This document shows positions 25,476 to 39,223 of a stretch of 64,000 nucleotides of DNA, piece by piece. The stretch lies in contig OZ023267.1 in assembly GCA_964006375.1 (NCBI GenBank), positions 24,493,239 to 24,557,238 of the forward strand, written 5' to 3'. A program made the position numbers and the translations under genes. Position 1 is the first letter of the stretch, and each line of letters starts with the position of its first letter. Under the pieces are notes generated by a model. It saw only the letters and a list, made by a program, of their open reading frames with translations. It made no database searches and had not been told where the DNA came from. Origin of the DNA: Tillus elongatus. Taxonomy: Eukaryota; Arthropoda; Insecta; Coleoptera; Cleridae.

Positions 25476-26160
25476 GAAAATTGACCAATAAAATCTTTGA
25501 GTTCTTCGATTCACCACTGCTGTATGTATTTCTCCAAGGTAGGTACATTTTATAACTCCCAGGATAATTGACAATATGTTTATCTGGGTCATGTTGGAAA
25601 ACAGCAATAATATTTTTGGTGGGCGACATCGAACAGTTCTTGTATTATAAGGTAGGACGTTCTCTGAGTCATTTGGCCTAGAGGTGGTGTATCGCCATAT
25701 ATGACAAACTCATGGACAATTAGATTTCAAACTTGGAATCTTAATCGGCTCGTTCGATACTTTAAAAATGGTAGATGAAATCGAAGCGGAGGCATTGCCC
25801 ATTTAATTACGTATTATGGCAAAGAAAACATATCTTTATAGAGGTGTAAAATACTTTTAATATTAGATATCGATGTAAATGCACATCTCTGTACAATTTG
25901 TCGTACTGTTATTAATACAAAATTTACAGATAGATTTCATCACAGTCTAAAGGCCCAGTCGTCGCAACCATGATTATTTTGCTCAAGCAGCTCTCTTCAT
26001 TTCATTATAGTTTCCTGCACTGAATACATTGGGCTAGGTCTTTCAGAGGCAATTTGATGACTTGACTTCCTTTCTTTCACCTATGTGTCCTTTAAATAAT
26101 GTTAAGTTAGAAAGTTATTAGGTAACGGAATACAACCAACAAATTTAACTTTCATCCTTA
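25476..26160. other. AT-rich DNA without identified features
   Basis: No gene or known repeat recognised. Confidence 0.4.
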
Positions 26161-26169
26161 GTTAGCATC

Positions 26170-26385
26170 TTGCTAAGTACACTTGGAGAACTCAAATTAT
26201 CACAACACATTAAAAAAAAACCTGACGATTGTTTGACTAACCAAGTTAGCGATGAATAATTCATCCTCCGATGACGCTAACTTGGTTAGTGAAACGATCG
26301 TCAGGTTTTTTAATATGTGTTGTTGTGATTTGGGTTCTCTAAGTGTACTTATCAGTGCTCATCATAGGTTGCAATCTTCACTTGG
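26170..26385. repeat. Inverted H2 hammerhead-like unit
   Basis: A near-palindrome. The left arm (CTTGGAGAACTCAAATTATC, CACAACACATTAAAAA, CCTGACGATTGTTT) is the inverse of the right arm (CGATCGTCAGG, TTTTTAATATGTGTTG, TGATTTGGGTTCTCTAAG). The best core is at 26268-26302. Confidence 0.6.
26268..26302 (+). ncRNA. Hammerhead-ribozyme-like motif H2
   Basis: CCGATGA (one change from CTGATGA), helix II CTAAC-TTG-GTTAG, GAAAC (26291-26295), palindrome ACGATCGT and GTC. CCT/AGG starts helix I. The core mutation probably inactivates it. Confidence 0.5.
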
Positions 26386-26560
26386 TAGCATATTGCTTCT
26401 GCAGCCTCGTCAAGCACGCTTTTATATAGTTTCTTTTGAATATCGTAAACTTACCTACCAAATTTGGTTACCATAGCTTTTATAGTTTTTGAAATAAAAA
26501 TTGACATGACTCGACCACAAAGCAAATATTTTTATTCTTGTACCCATAAACTTTTGAAAC

Positions 26561-27300
26561 GTTATATTACTCGAGTTTTATTGAAAAAATGTCAATTTTC
26601 ACTAAATCACCCCTTATTTATTCCATACCCCTTGAAGCGATCTTACCCAAAAACAAATCGTAGCGTCCGTTACTTTGTCGGGTGCTAACTGGATACCAAA
26701 TTTGACGATGATATCTCAATTCGTTCGAAAGTTATTGCGCATATTAACACACAGACGTACATTGCGATAGACCCACAGACCGACCGACATATAAACACAT
26801 TTTCGTTCCATAATCAAGTTTTCGAGATGTTTTGACATTTTTATGCCGTTTTAGCAAAAAAAAAGGTTCGAAGTTTTTGTCAACGATATTCCACCCCACA
26901 CACATTCAGCCCCTAATTTAATTTCAGCATATAATACCAGATGTTTAATGAAATTAAAAGTTTTCTAATAAATAAACCCTAAAAAGTTATATTACTCGAG
27001 TTTTAATGAAAAAATGTCAATTTTCCCCAAATCACCCCCCATTCATCCCCTACCCCCTAAAGCGATTTGACCGAAAAAACTACCCCAACCGTTCGTCTGT
27101 CGAGCACTAACTGTATATCAAATTTGAAGACGTTATCTCAATCCGTTCGAAAGTTATCGTGGCTACAAACAGATAGACCGACAGACAAAAAAAATGTCGT
27201 TTCCAAATCATGTTTTCTGTATGTTTGTGATACTTTTTACGACGTTTGAGCGAAAAAAAATTATTAATTTTTGTCGCCGATGCGATGCTTCCACACGTTG
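26561..27300. repeat. Tandem pair of an unclassified repeat (424 bp offset)
   Basis: TATATTACTCGAGTTTTA at 26562 and 26987 begins two diverged direct copies, each running through AAAAAATGTCAATTTT, ATCTCAATTCGTTCGAAAGT (or ATCCG in the second) and GACCGAC. No coding signal. Possibly 3' non-coding repeats of an unknown element. Confidence 0.55.
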
Positions 27301-27349
27301 TGACGATGTGGAAGTAAAATTGACTTAAGAAAATATCAAATGTTTTTTA

Positions 27350-28339
27350 AGAAAGTTTGCTACCATAACGCAGTCGCTGCTTTTCGATTTTTCTTTTAAT
27401 GAATTTTCTATCTTATCGTTACTTATATATTTTTATATTGTTCATAAAATTAAAAAAGTCTGGACGCAGCAAGTGCGTTATCGAAGTGAATTTTCATTAA
27501 AATGTTTTTAATAGCAAATGCGAGCAGTCTGATTACCGGTATAGCCTATGTAGTATAAACAATGTACTATATTTTATCAAAATTACTTATTGTTTGAAAA
27601 TGTACAAAAATTTTCCGAAAATAAACTTCAATGTTGAATTCCTAGCCAACAAACCTTACGTAAATAGCAAATTGAGTTATTGAAATTTGAAGGATTTAAT
27701 GAAAATTTGCTACCAAAACGCACTTACTGCGTTCGGACTTTTTCCTTTCAAACATGCATCCTATTTCGATAGAAAATGCAAAAATGCATTAACGAATTTG
27801 TTCTACGAAAATTAGCTAAAGATTATAGACCGTTAAACCATACACTTAACTAAACAGACAGCCAAAGCATCAGAGAAAGGGTCTATTTGAAATGAATTTT
27901 CTGTAAATATTTTAGTAAAATGAAAGGCAATGACGGTTGAAGCTGAAAGTTAAGGGTTCGCAGAACATTCTTCTTGCAACATTTTCTTTTCACAGTCCGT
28001 ATTTGTTTCACGCTCTTTGGCTAAACATTGCCAATTTTGACGTTTCAAATCGCGACTTTGACGTTTACGTTTTGAGGAAAACTCCAAAATTGTTTTCTTT
28101 AACTGCCCATAACTTTTTTGTCTTTAAACTTAGAGACCTAAATTTTGGTATCTCCCTTTGGTTGCTCTTACTTTGTTATTTCCGGATATATAATTTTTTT
28201 TAGAAAGAAAACACAAAATTTTCCGGGAAAACCTGGGCCGATTTTCCTGGCTAACGAACTTATCCAAGCCACTTGCAAAAGGAAGGTACTCACCAGGTTT
28301 CATCAAGATCGGCCCCTTATTTTTTGAGTAATCGGTGTG

Positions 28340-28417
<78 letters not shown>

Positions 28418-28690
28418 CACACCCATAAGTCAAAAAATAATAGGCCGATTTTGGTAAATACCTTCCTTTTGCAAGTGGTTTAGATAAGATCGTTGTCCAG
28501 GAAAATCGGCCCAGGTTTTCCTGGAAAATGTTATATTTATATATATATAAAATTAAAACTGACCCCGCATATGTGTTATATGGGGCCTAATTAGCGGTCA
28601 TTTGTAGAATTTTTTTTACAATTCAAAAGTCGGGATATCCTCATTAGTGAATTTTGTTAAAGAAAATTCACTAAAAATTGGTATTTTGGA
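27350..28690. repeat. Composite repeat: motifs, module B, (TA)n, inverted module B, module A
   Basis: Motif copies at 27352-27385, 27455-27495 and 27708-27745 alternate in orientation. Module B (28060-28344) meets its own inverted copy (28413-28540) across (TA)n. A short TA run and module A ending GAAAATTCACTAA (28664-28676) follow. Confidence 0.7.
28346..28411. repeat. (TA)n
   Basis: Centre of a B-B' palindrome, so the region could extrude as a cruciform. Confidence 0.95.
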
Positions 28691-28755
28691 TTCGACAACA
28701 GTCGAATGTGCGAACGTTTTAATCTCCTGGATACTGCTAGTTCTAGTTATATTTA

Positions 28756-29114
28756 GAACCTCGGTGGTTCAGGGGTAAGAACATGTGCCTCTGAACCGAA
28801 GGGCACTGGGTTCGATCCCAGGGTACTCCTTTCACTTTTTCAGTACAAAACTGTAATATTAACATCAACCGATGTTCTGGCATTGTATTTGAGCAAGTCG
28901 AATGTCTGCACGTTCCGCCCTTCGGAGGGGGCGTAAAGCCGCCGGTCCCGTGTCCATGCGATGTTGGGCACTTTAAAGATCCCTACCCTCCTTACAGAAA
29001 GGCAGGGGTTCGGCAAAATTTCCAGGATAGTGAGGTTAAACTGCTCCCTGGCGTCGATGATTGGTCATAGTCGCGGAAATAGGCCGACGTTAAAGAAACA
29101 AAAACACACACAAC
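28756..29114 (+). mobile_element. SINE S1, full-length with target-site duplication
   Basis: The tRNA-like head (CTCGGTGGTTCAGGGGTAAG; B box GGTTCGATCCC at 28809-28819) is followed by the S1 body and an ACACACA tail. Exact 15 bp duplications TTCTAGTTATATTTA lie at 28741-28755 and 29115-29129. This is one of the best-preserved S1 copies and defines its length (about 359 bp). Confidence 0.9.
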
Positions 29115-29199
29115 TTCTAGTTATATTTAATTCTTCCTGTTTTCTACGTTATTTTATCTGAACACTCCTTTTTTTAAATTCTTTGTATTAATGCAACAA

Positions 29200-29780
29200 C
29201 ATACTGCTGCATTCCAATCGATATTAATTATTACCTTAGTTTAAATAGACTTGGCGTCTACAATTCCGTATAATTACTCCAATTATCCAATCATTGTTAT
29301 ACCTTATAAAAAACCATGTAGGTGATAATCTTAGATGTGGACATAAATGGTAAGGACCCATACAAGTTGTTCTCCCTTCTTTATGGCATTGGGGTGACGT
29401 TTCTTTCCTAATAGAAGGGTGGGGGAAGTTTGCAAAGTTGCTTGCTGTCTGTAAGCGTGCAGATTTCAGGAACAAAATTAAAGCTAGAATACGAATACGC
29501 GCGCGAAGTAACGTAGTGGTCTCGCTGTACATTTTACCATAATAATAATTCGTGTAACCAAATACAGGTGAGTAATTCAACCGTATTATAACGTTTTTTA
29601 TAAAATAAATCATCAGATTTTAATTAAGAATATTGTTTAGTAAATATCTAACAGATGTTAAATGTCATAGAAACTACATAATATATAAAGTCATTGAAAA
29701 CAAGGTGAACATTATGTTGAACGCTAATACCTTATCTAAATTCTAATCAGCAAATAAATTATACAAAATCAATGAAAAAT
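29200..29780. other. Unassigned DNA
   Basis: A 125-codon minus ORF (29236-29613) shows no recognisable family or exon context. Treated as unsupported. Confidence 0.3.
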
Positions 29781-29782
29781 GT

Positions 29783-30960
<1,178 letters not shown>

Positions 30961-31253
30961 CTCCAAGAAATCAGTTTTTTCGGGAACACTTTAAGTTTGC
31001 TTTAGGAAATTTTATAATATGGTAGAAATCTAAACAGAATCCAGTCAGGTCTCTATAGAAATGATTCTAAAATAGTTTCTTTTATCTTTAAGCTTAAACA
31101 TAAGAGTCATATAACCCCGAAACACTCGTGGGATATGTTTCAATGGTAATTATACTATTTCTGTAATTAATTGTTACGCATACTTTTCATATACTACACC
31201 GGGCATGAAGCCTGTGTCAAGTATCATATAAGCAGAATCTTAGTTGACGTATT

Positions 31254-31330
31254 GCCGTATAGCTCAGTGGAAGCGTGCTGGTCTAGTACGCAGAAGGTTG
31301 CATGATCGAATACAGCTCGATGAATGTATG
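31254..31330 (+). mobile_element. tRNA-like sequence (SINE head or tRNA pseudogene)
   Basis: TATAGCTCAGTGGAAGCGTG resembles an A box/D arm, and GGTTGCATGATCGAATACAG a degraded B box/T arm. Acceptor ends do not pair and the anticodon stem is poor, so it is not a functional tRNA. Confidence 0.5.
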
Positions 31331-31522
31331 TTTTTTATGTTTTATTTTGACATTTGGAGAAACAATAGTGCACAGATTTGATACGTTTTGAACAATATCT
31401 CATTTTTGTTTAGACCGCCTGAATAAGTTTGTCACCTCTGAGTCTGAAATTATAATTTTGTTATTGTTGATATTGAGAAAACAGGTTCGATTAGGTTGAC
31501 TAAAACGTAATCATACTGGCGA

Positions 31523-31915
31523 TCAATAAGGAAAAATAAATGCTACGTTTATAATTTGGCAGATACTTTTTGATGCCTCTTGTTTCTGCTCCTTGTCCGA
31601 TTGAGAGGGACCTGGAAGATTTTTAAACTTATAAGTTTGTTTTCTCGGCCTTTTGATATTTGATAAATGAATTTTTTCATGAGTATTGTGATGATTAGGA
31701 TTGATTTTTGCAGTTTTTAAATCGGTATTTACTGTAGTTATTTTTTCCGGTTTAAATTTATTTTTGGTCTTCGATTGCTTTTGTTTATTTTTAACAAATA
31801 CTTGTTCCGGAATTTCGGGTAGTTCTTCCCTACTCATGTTACACTTTTCAATTACTGTTTGTTTTTTCTGTCTCAGGGCTCGTCCGCGGCGTTGCCGCCA
31901 CGATAGCACTGCATG
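31523..31915 (-). mobile_element. RNase H LINE 3'UTR fragment joined to a lysine-rich ORF
   Basis: The minus strand from 31915 matches the LINE 3'UTR (GCTATCGTGGCGGC, CGCGGACGAGCCCTGAG). It then runs into an ORF from ATG 31837 to 31523 (MSREELPEIPEQVFVKN; Lys/Gln/Asn-rich). The ORF is not recognised; a LINE ORF1 remnant is possible but unproven. Confidence 0.4.
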
Positions 31916-32690
31916 GCAGACACTTTACCTTTCTAAATGTGAATTAAGTTTCCTTCTGGAAATATTTTGTATAATTTTAATGAAATTTGTAATACAAGTT
32001 GTATTTGACTTACACTATCTACAGATATATCAAAATTTAGTTCTTTAGCTTATAGAAAATTTAGTTTTGAACATTTTTCTCAAAAGGAGTTAGAACACAA
32101 TATTTTTTTGATAATAGAGAGACATCGACGGTAACACTTTCGAAATAATTCCTCAAATGTGCGCGTACTAGGACCTCTAAAATATATCTTCAAGGTCTGT
32201 GTAAATTTAAAGTATTAACTTTACTAATATGCCGTATAATAATAGTGTACAATTTTTATGGAAATTCGCTACTATAACGCACTTGCTGCGTCATAAATAT
32301 ATTTTTTAGGTATAGAGAGTATGGTACAAGAGCTAAAGCAAAGAGCATGCTATTCACTTGTGAAACATAAAATTTAGGCTGTTCCAATTGAAAAAATGAA
32401 TTTGGATTTTTTTCAAATTGAGCCATTATTTTAGAGCTATAGCCTTATGGCATCTTAATTTTTTCGACGGGTAATATAAACTAAAATCTCACTTAATGCG
32501 TCATTTTTATGGAACTCCGATTTTTATGTGTAAAAACGCCGTATTACAATTTTTGATATGCGCCAAAAATGTAAAAAGTTGCAAAACAGTTGAGTTAACT
32601 CAAACACGATGAACGATATCAATTTTTTTCTTTACAAGCGTGCATTATAATTCGCAGGAAAATGCAGAAATGAAAATATATAATTAATGA
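31916..32690. other. AT-rich DNA with a module A fragment and one motif
   Basis: Diverged module A at about 32105-32200 (ATAGAGAGACATCGACGG, CTAGGACCTC) and a 'TGCTGCGTCC' motif at 32268-32300. No gene. Confidence 0.45.
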
Positions 32691-32721
32691 AATAAACATT
32701 TTACAATAAATTCTCAAAATA

Positions 32722-33771
32722 TCACCCATTGTCTTCTAAGCACTTCAAAATCAGGCGATGTACACCATCAGTTGTCGCTTTATGTATTTCATTAGCATCT
32801 AGTTGGTCGATGCAATTGATCACACGTTGACGTAGCTCCTCTTCAGTGTTCACCGGTGTCTGGTATACCTTCTGTTTTAAATCACCCTGAAAGTAGAAAT
32901 CGAGGGGTGTCAGGTCGGGGATCTTGCAGGCCAATCCCATAGACACAAACACCTAAACCAGTCGTCATCAAATAACTGAAATAGCCCGCGTGTTACCTCT
33001 TGTGTGCAATTTGCGGGTGCTCCATCCAACTGGAACCAAGAAATACTGAAATCTTCTAATGTTAAATTTTCCAAAAACGTGATACGACCCCCTTAGAATG
33101 TGGAGGTCTCGATTGCTATTTAATGACTCATTTTAAGTGAAGAATCTTATTTGGTTGTCTCTTAAGAGGCAAAAAACATTAAAATTAAATTTTTCTTGAA
33201 AGCCCCTCTGCTTGACCATGCGTGGATTTTGATCGGCCCAAAAATGTAGATTCCTTCTATTGATAATCCCTTCTCTCGAAAACTTGGCTTCGTCTGTCCA
33301 TATTATTTTTCTCAAAAAGATGGGATCCTCTTGAATGCGTATTAGGAGTGTCTCACAATGTTGAATGCGACGTTGGTAGTCATCTGGTTTCAGGTGTTGA
33401 AGTGTTATAAATTTAAAAGGATGCATGTTGTGATTGGCCAGAATCTTTTGCACCGCATAATAAGTTATGCCTAAATCAAATGCTGCACATTGGATGGAAG
33501 CTTGTGGATATGCGTGGAAATAGGCTAAAACGTTCACAATATTTTTTTCATTCGACGTTACAGGTCTTGGCAAACTTCGAGTTGCCCTAAGATTTGAACC
33601 ATAATTGATAAAATTATCTTGTATTCGCAAAAACTTTCCTTCTTACATTCGTTGCAATTCAGGATACATTTCAATGAATTTCCTACATGTTCTTGCTACA
33701 ACTTTGTCACATTGCCCATCAAGAATAAATAGTGCCATTAAAACTTCATTTGAGTAATTATTTCGCTCCAT
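32722..33771 (-). pseudogene. Tc1/mariner-superfamily transposase, degraded (element M3)
   Basis: ATG at 33771 (MERNNYSNEVLMALF), an N-terminal DNA-binding region with an in-frame stop near 33646, then IIWTDEAKFSREG (first Asp), HFWADQNPR, a damaged middle, QLDGAPAN (second Asp, about 33030) and PDLTPLDFYFQG (third Asp). It ends CLEDNG and a stop at 32722. A different family from M1/M2. No terminal repeats could be delimited. At least three frame lesions. Confidence 0.8.
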
Positions 33772-33799
33772 CTTAACTTGTTTCCAAATAAATATTAAG

Positions 33800-34850
33800 T
33801 GGAAAATCGCAAATGAATCTTAAAACCTCGGCGTCTGTCAAACACCGTAAACAATTAAGCAATTGTTAAATCATATGGCGTATCATGACCAGCTAATACA
33901 AATTATGTGAATGAGATAAGTAAGTAAATATCTACTTTATATGGGAAACTGTTGCATTTCTGATAGACGAATATTATTTTAACGTATTTTCGGTAAAAAA
34001 ATCGAGATTATGGCTTCACACATTTCTGAATATAAAACAGCTGCATTGTTAATAGGTTTATGTGGTAAAATCAATGACTTTCTGGTGCGAACAGTCAAAT
34101 CAAATTGCGAAACCCTATCTTTTCTAACAAATACGGCATCACGTGAATTGATCAGGAATGTTTTCGTGAATAAAATTCCACGAGTTTCCAGATTTGCAGA
34201 CTGTACCTGGCACAGCCTTCTACGATATTAGGTTCGATGTTGGAATCCTTGTTTTATAATATTGGACAATATAAATAAAATAGCACAATTTTGTTGGCAG
34301 ATTTCAATCTTCAAATGTCACAGGTTAGATCACTAAAACTATTAAATTTGAGGGGGATCTTTTAAGTTTATTTGACCCAATTAATAACAATAACTTAAGC
34401 GATGAGTTTTCGTGTTAGTACTTTGTGATGAAATTTTTGATACAATGAAAGTTAATGGCGAGGGCTATCGATTTTGGTTAGGGCATAAGCAGTTAGCACA
34501 GTTTAAAATTATTTGGTGTACGAGGGTATATTGATATCTAAATAGCTTAGAAAGCTTTTAGTGCGCAAAATTGAGTTTAAATGCGATGGTAACTATAAGT
34601 ACCCTGAGTAAGCTGTTAAAGTTTGATATCCAAAAGCTGCAATGGTGGCCGACATCTAGACAACATTTGAGGAAATAATATTCTGAAAATTAACAAACTG
34701 TTAGTTTTATAATACTATTATAAAGCTTCAATAAAAACAATGCAACACTACTAACAACACTGAGTTCGAATTCTAAGAAAACAGGAATTTAAAATTTCGT
34801 CCTTCAGCACCAAAAATGTCGATAACTTAATATACAAGCCAGTCACACAA
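33800..34850. other. Unassigned DNA
   Basis: A 73-codon ORF at 34010-34231 is not recognised and has no splice-linked neighbour. The rest is AT-rich without features. Confidence 0.35.
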
Positions 34851-35900
34851 AAAATGTCTGGGCGAAGCAAATGCGTTATGGCAGTGAATTTTCGTAAACA
34901 TGTTTTAATGGCAAATATCCCTTTTTAAAATAAAAGGCCTGGAATTTAGTTTAACCTACATGTACTAGAAACAGTGTACCTTAGTTTATCAAAATAACTT
35001 TATTGTTTGAAAAAGTACAATAATTTTCCGAAAATAAACTTAAAATGTTCCAGAAAAAACTGGTCCGATTTTCCCGTGCAACGAACCTCTTCAAGCTATT
35101 TACACACCCGCTAAAATATAATTATCCATAAAAATCTTCTTGACAAAAATTGAAAACAATTTTTGCATGAAAATTTGCAAATATTTCTTTAACGAAATTT
35201 GCCATTTTCTTTACCAAAATTGGTTAAAGTAATTACACCAAAATTATGTTTTTTTTACGAAAATTTGCTAAACAATTATTTTTCAGAAAATAAGAATTCT
35301 TTTTTACAATAACTTATATATTTATTATTACCAACACTTCACAAAAAATCTTCAAAAAAATCAATAAAGCTCAATATATCCGTTATTATACAAGATACAA
35401 AAAAATTATATACATTAATTATAGGGTGTCTTGAGCTACATCTTAAAACAATATTTCTACAATTACAGGATGGCCCATAAGTCGTTGGTGATACACGCCT
35501 TATGTTATTGCATTTTTGCATTTTCCATCGAAATATAATGCATGTTTGTAAGAAAAAAAATTCTGGGCGCAGCAAGTGCGTTATGGTAGCGAATTTTGAT
35601 TAAATGCTTCATATTTGAATAGTTCAATTTGCTATTAACCTATAAGGTTGACCAAGAAACGGTTTTTTCGGAAACACTTTGCGTTTACTTTCGGAAATTT
35701 TTGTACGTTTTCAAACAATAAAGTTATTTTGGTGAAACATCGCACATTGTTTTTACTATATAGGTTATACTGGTAACCAAATTTGCTGCCTTCATTATTA
35801 AAAAACACACATATTTGCTATTATAAACATTTTTATGAAAATTCACTACCATAACGCACTTGCTGCGTCCAGACTTTTTATTATTAACGAATGTTTGTAA
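34850..35900. repeat. 'TGCTGCGTCC' family: alternating motifs and shared spacers
   Basis: Motif copies at 34855-34895(+), 35560-35600(+) and 35838-35878(-). The spacers (ATTAATTATAGGGTGTCTTG, AACCTATAAGGTTGACCAAG, GGTTATACTGGTAACCAAAT) recur at 1-470, 36960-37410 and 50935-51400. Confidence 0.65.
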
Positions 35901-36118
35901 AAAAATTACCAAAAAAGAGATCGTGCTCAAAAACAAAACAAAAATTATTCGCGTGAATTAGAACTGAAACCGCATGTATCTAAGCAATAAGTAGCGTATT
36001 TTAATTGAATTGGTGATTCAAATTTTCTTTTTTTAGTGAATTTTCTTAAAAAGAATTCACTAATGAGAAGATTCCGACTAATTGGGCCCCCTACAACACA
36101 TATCCGGGGTCAGTTTCA

Positions 36119-36121
<3 letters not shown>

Positions 36122-36204
<83 letters not shown>
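36122..36204. repeat. (TA)n
   Basis: Joins module A to inverted module B. Confidence 0.95.
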
Positions 36205-36206
<2 letters not shown>

Positions 36207-36532
36207 CACCGATAACTCAAAAAATAATAAGCCAATTTTGATAAAATTTGGCGAATACCTTCCTTTTGCAAGTGGCTTGGATAAGTTCGTTAATCAGGAA
36301 AATAAATCGGCCCAGGTTTTCCCGGAAAATTTTGTGTTACCTTTCGAAAAAAATTCACATCTCCAGAAATAACAAAGAAAGGGCAACCAAATTTGGTACG
36401 CGAGTTTACATCATTATAGGTCAATTACCTGCCAAAATTTAGCTCAGTAAGTTAAAGTTATGGATATTTAAAGAAAAATTAATTGGGGTTTTCCTCAAAA
36501 CGTCAAAGTCGCGATTTGAAACGTCAAAATTG

Positions 36533-36712
36533 ACGCCCCCGTGGCGCAGGTTGGTAGGTACCAGCCTGCTAAGCGAGAGGTCCCGGGTTTGATTCCTGGG
36601 CGAGCCAACGAGAAGTTGACTTTGTCTGGAAAATTAATAAAAAAAAGTGAATGATGGGAAATGAATGTGCTAATGGCCTGAGATGCCGCAGCCAATAATA
36701 TAATTAAAAAAA
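36533..36712 (+). mobile_element. SINE S2 with exact target-site duplication
   Basis: A box GTGGCGCAGGTTGGTAGG and B box-like GGGTTTGATTCC, a body ending TAATGGCCTGAGATGCCGC and an A-rich tail. Flanked by AACGTCAAAATTG at 36520-36532 and 36713-36725. It interrupts the composite-repeat flank, which is uninterrupted at 30380-30400, so the insertion is younger than the host repeat. Confidence 0.9.
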
Positions 36713-37639
36713 AACGTCAAAATTGGCAACATTTGGGCAAAGAATCTGAAACTAATAGGAGCTATGGAAAGAAAATGTTTCAAGAAGAATGTTTTACAAA
36801 GCCTGAAGTTTTAGATTCAACCGTCATTGTCCTTCATTTTACTAAAATATTTCCAGAAAATTCATTTCAAATAGACCCTTCCTCTGATGCTTTGGCAGTA
36901 GTCTTAGTTATAGAGTTTATCGTTTAATGGTATACAATTTTTGTCGAGTTTTCGTAAAAAATCAATAAAGTTCAATATCACAGGGTGGCTCATAAGTCGT
37001 TGGGGATACAAATTATCTTTTTTTTAATCGAACACGCCTTATTGATTTTTTGCATTTTCTATCGAAATATAATGCATGTTTGTAAGAAAAGAAATTTGGG
37101 ACGCAGCAAGTGCGTTATGGTAGCAAATTTTCATTAAATGCTTCAAATTTGAATGGCTCAATTTGCTATTAACCTATAAGGTTGACCAAGAACCCAGTTT
37201 TTTCGGGAAAACTTTAAGTTTCCTTTCAATTTTTTTTGCATATTTTCAAACAATATAGTTATTTTGATGAGACATGGCACATTGTTTCTACTATATAGGT
37301 TATCCTGGTAGCCAAATTTGATGCCGGCTTCCTTAAAAAAACACACATATTTGCTGTTAAAAACATTTTCATGAAATTTCACTACCATAATGCACTTGCT
37401 GCGTCCAGACTTTTTTTCTTTCAACATAGAGATCTAAATTTCCGCATGAAGGGTAAATTTGATGGTAGAAACGCACGTTCCAAATATGGTTGTCATATAT
37501 TTGTTATTTTCGGAGATACAAAGATTTTCCGAAAGAAAACCCAAAATTTTCCCGGAAAAACTGGTCCGCGTTTCCTGAATAACGAACTAATCCAAGCCAA
37601 CACAGATCTCCTCATAAGCATAAGTGAATTTTTCGTTTT

Positions 37640-38472
37640 ACAAAATACAAATACAACATTTCCCTTTAAATCTTGAACCCAGAAATTACTTCGATTAAAG
37701 CGTATTTTATAACCCAAACATTTGACCATAACAAATGTGATGTAATTTTCTGTGATTATTTTGCATGTTATCACTCTCTATGTTGTCATCTTTATGTAAT
37801 TAACTATTCATGAATCTACTCAATAACAAATCACCTTTCACAGAACATTAATATTTGATAAAAAGTTATAAATCTATTAAATTTGTCGCAGACTGAGCTG
37901 AAAGCGTATTACCATAATTTATTGTGACTTGTGGCATAGCTATTGAATCATACTTATTAATAACGATGAAGACATTGGATACCAACAAGAAGAACTTGTT
38001 TTTTGGTCTTCATCTGCTGGACAAATTGTGTCTACTTCACTTTAGTGACACTAGATGTTAATGGCATAAACCATTATTCGACTTTTCTCGTTTTCTTTGT
38101 AAAATATTTCTTGCCACTTTTACATCACTCATATTATGTAACAAAAGCAGTTTCTTGTAAGTAAATTTTCATCGGGAAAATTCAGTAATCGAGAGGTCAC
38201 GTGTGTGTGTGTGTGTGTATGTGTGTGTACGAGCGTTTACTAAAAAATAATTTACTGCTTTTGATCAAACTTGGCAAGTACGTTTCTCTCTTTTGTAAAT
38301 CTCCTGGACGAGTTTGTATACCAGTACACTCGAAACAGTTGTTCTTTGCCGAAAATACAGCTATTTTGATGTAATTTTGCGCACATCTGGCTTTATTAAA
38401 AACTTATGCACACACCAAAACTGAACTAGGACCCCTAGACATATATCCGGGGGCCAGTTTCGATTTTTATAT

Positions 38473-38475
<3 letters not shown>
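37640..38475. other. AT-rich DNA with (GT)n and a module A fragment
   Basis: (GT)n at 38203-38228. A module A-like end (CCTAGACATATATCCGGGGG) at 38430-38470 runs into (TA)n. No gene. Confidence 0.5.

Positions 38476-38555
<80 letters not shown>
38476..38555. repeat. (TA)n
   Basis: Ends 6 bp before the left terminus of mariner M2. Confidence 0.95.
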
Positions 38556-38561
<6 letters not shown>

Positions 38562-38672
38562 GGGTGGCGTATTGAAAACGAAACAGACCCATTTGCGTCC
38601 AGAGAAATTTTTTTCAAGAAACGCTGAAAGACGTCAATTTTAATATCCTATATCCACAATTAAATTTTCTTA

Positions 38673-38778
<106 letters not shown>

Positions 38779-39223
38779 GAAACAGACCGATTTGCATCCA
38801 GAGAAATTTTTTTAAGAAACGCTGAAACAGGTCAATTTTAATATTGAGGGGGACATGTTTTGACATAAAACTCAACCTTGTCTCATCAACCCCTTAAGGG
38901 TGGTGATAACAACCTTTATATTTTAAATAGGGAACATGAGTCGAGTGTTACACCATTTGAAAGCTCTTTCTTTTCTGAATTCAGCACAGTATTTTTTTTG
39001 AAGTTTTATCAACTCGTTTAAAAATTATTCACAGTTAAAGATGCAAAAACGCATTTCACTCATTCCGATAAGAAATGTGCTGATAGTTAATGTTTTTTTG
39101 GTTTCTAACAAAAAAAAATTGACTATCAGAACATTTCTTATCGGAATGAGAGAAATGCGGTTTATTATTTCAGTTTATCGGTCGGTTTAATACTTGATAG
39201 TACCACCGAAAACTAATTTCACA

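Larger units (their letters stand above)
36040..37640. repeat. Composite repeat: module A, (TA)n, inverted module B with flank, motifs
   Basis: Hairpin TTAGTGAATTTTC / GAATTCACTAA at 36033-36063, a short module A, (TA)n, then inverted module B and the long flank (interrupted by SINE S2). Motifs lie at 37095-37130 and 37375-37412, and a B-like end at 37490-37600. Confidence 0.7.

Noticed and set aside
29236..29613. 125-codon minus ORF
   Set aside because: No recognisable domain, no exon context, composition close to background.
31254..31330. Functional tRNA gene
   Set aside because: A and B box resemblance is present, but the acceptor and anticodon stems do not pair.
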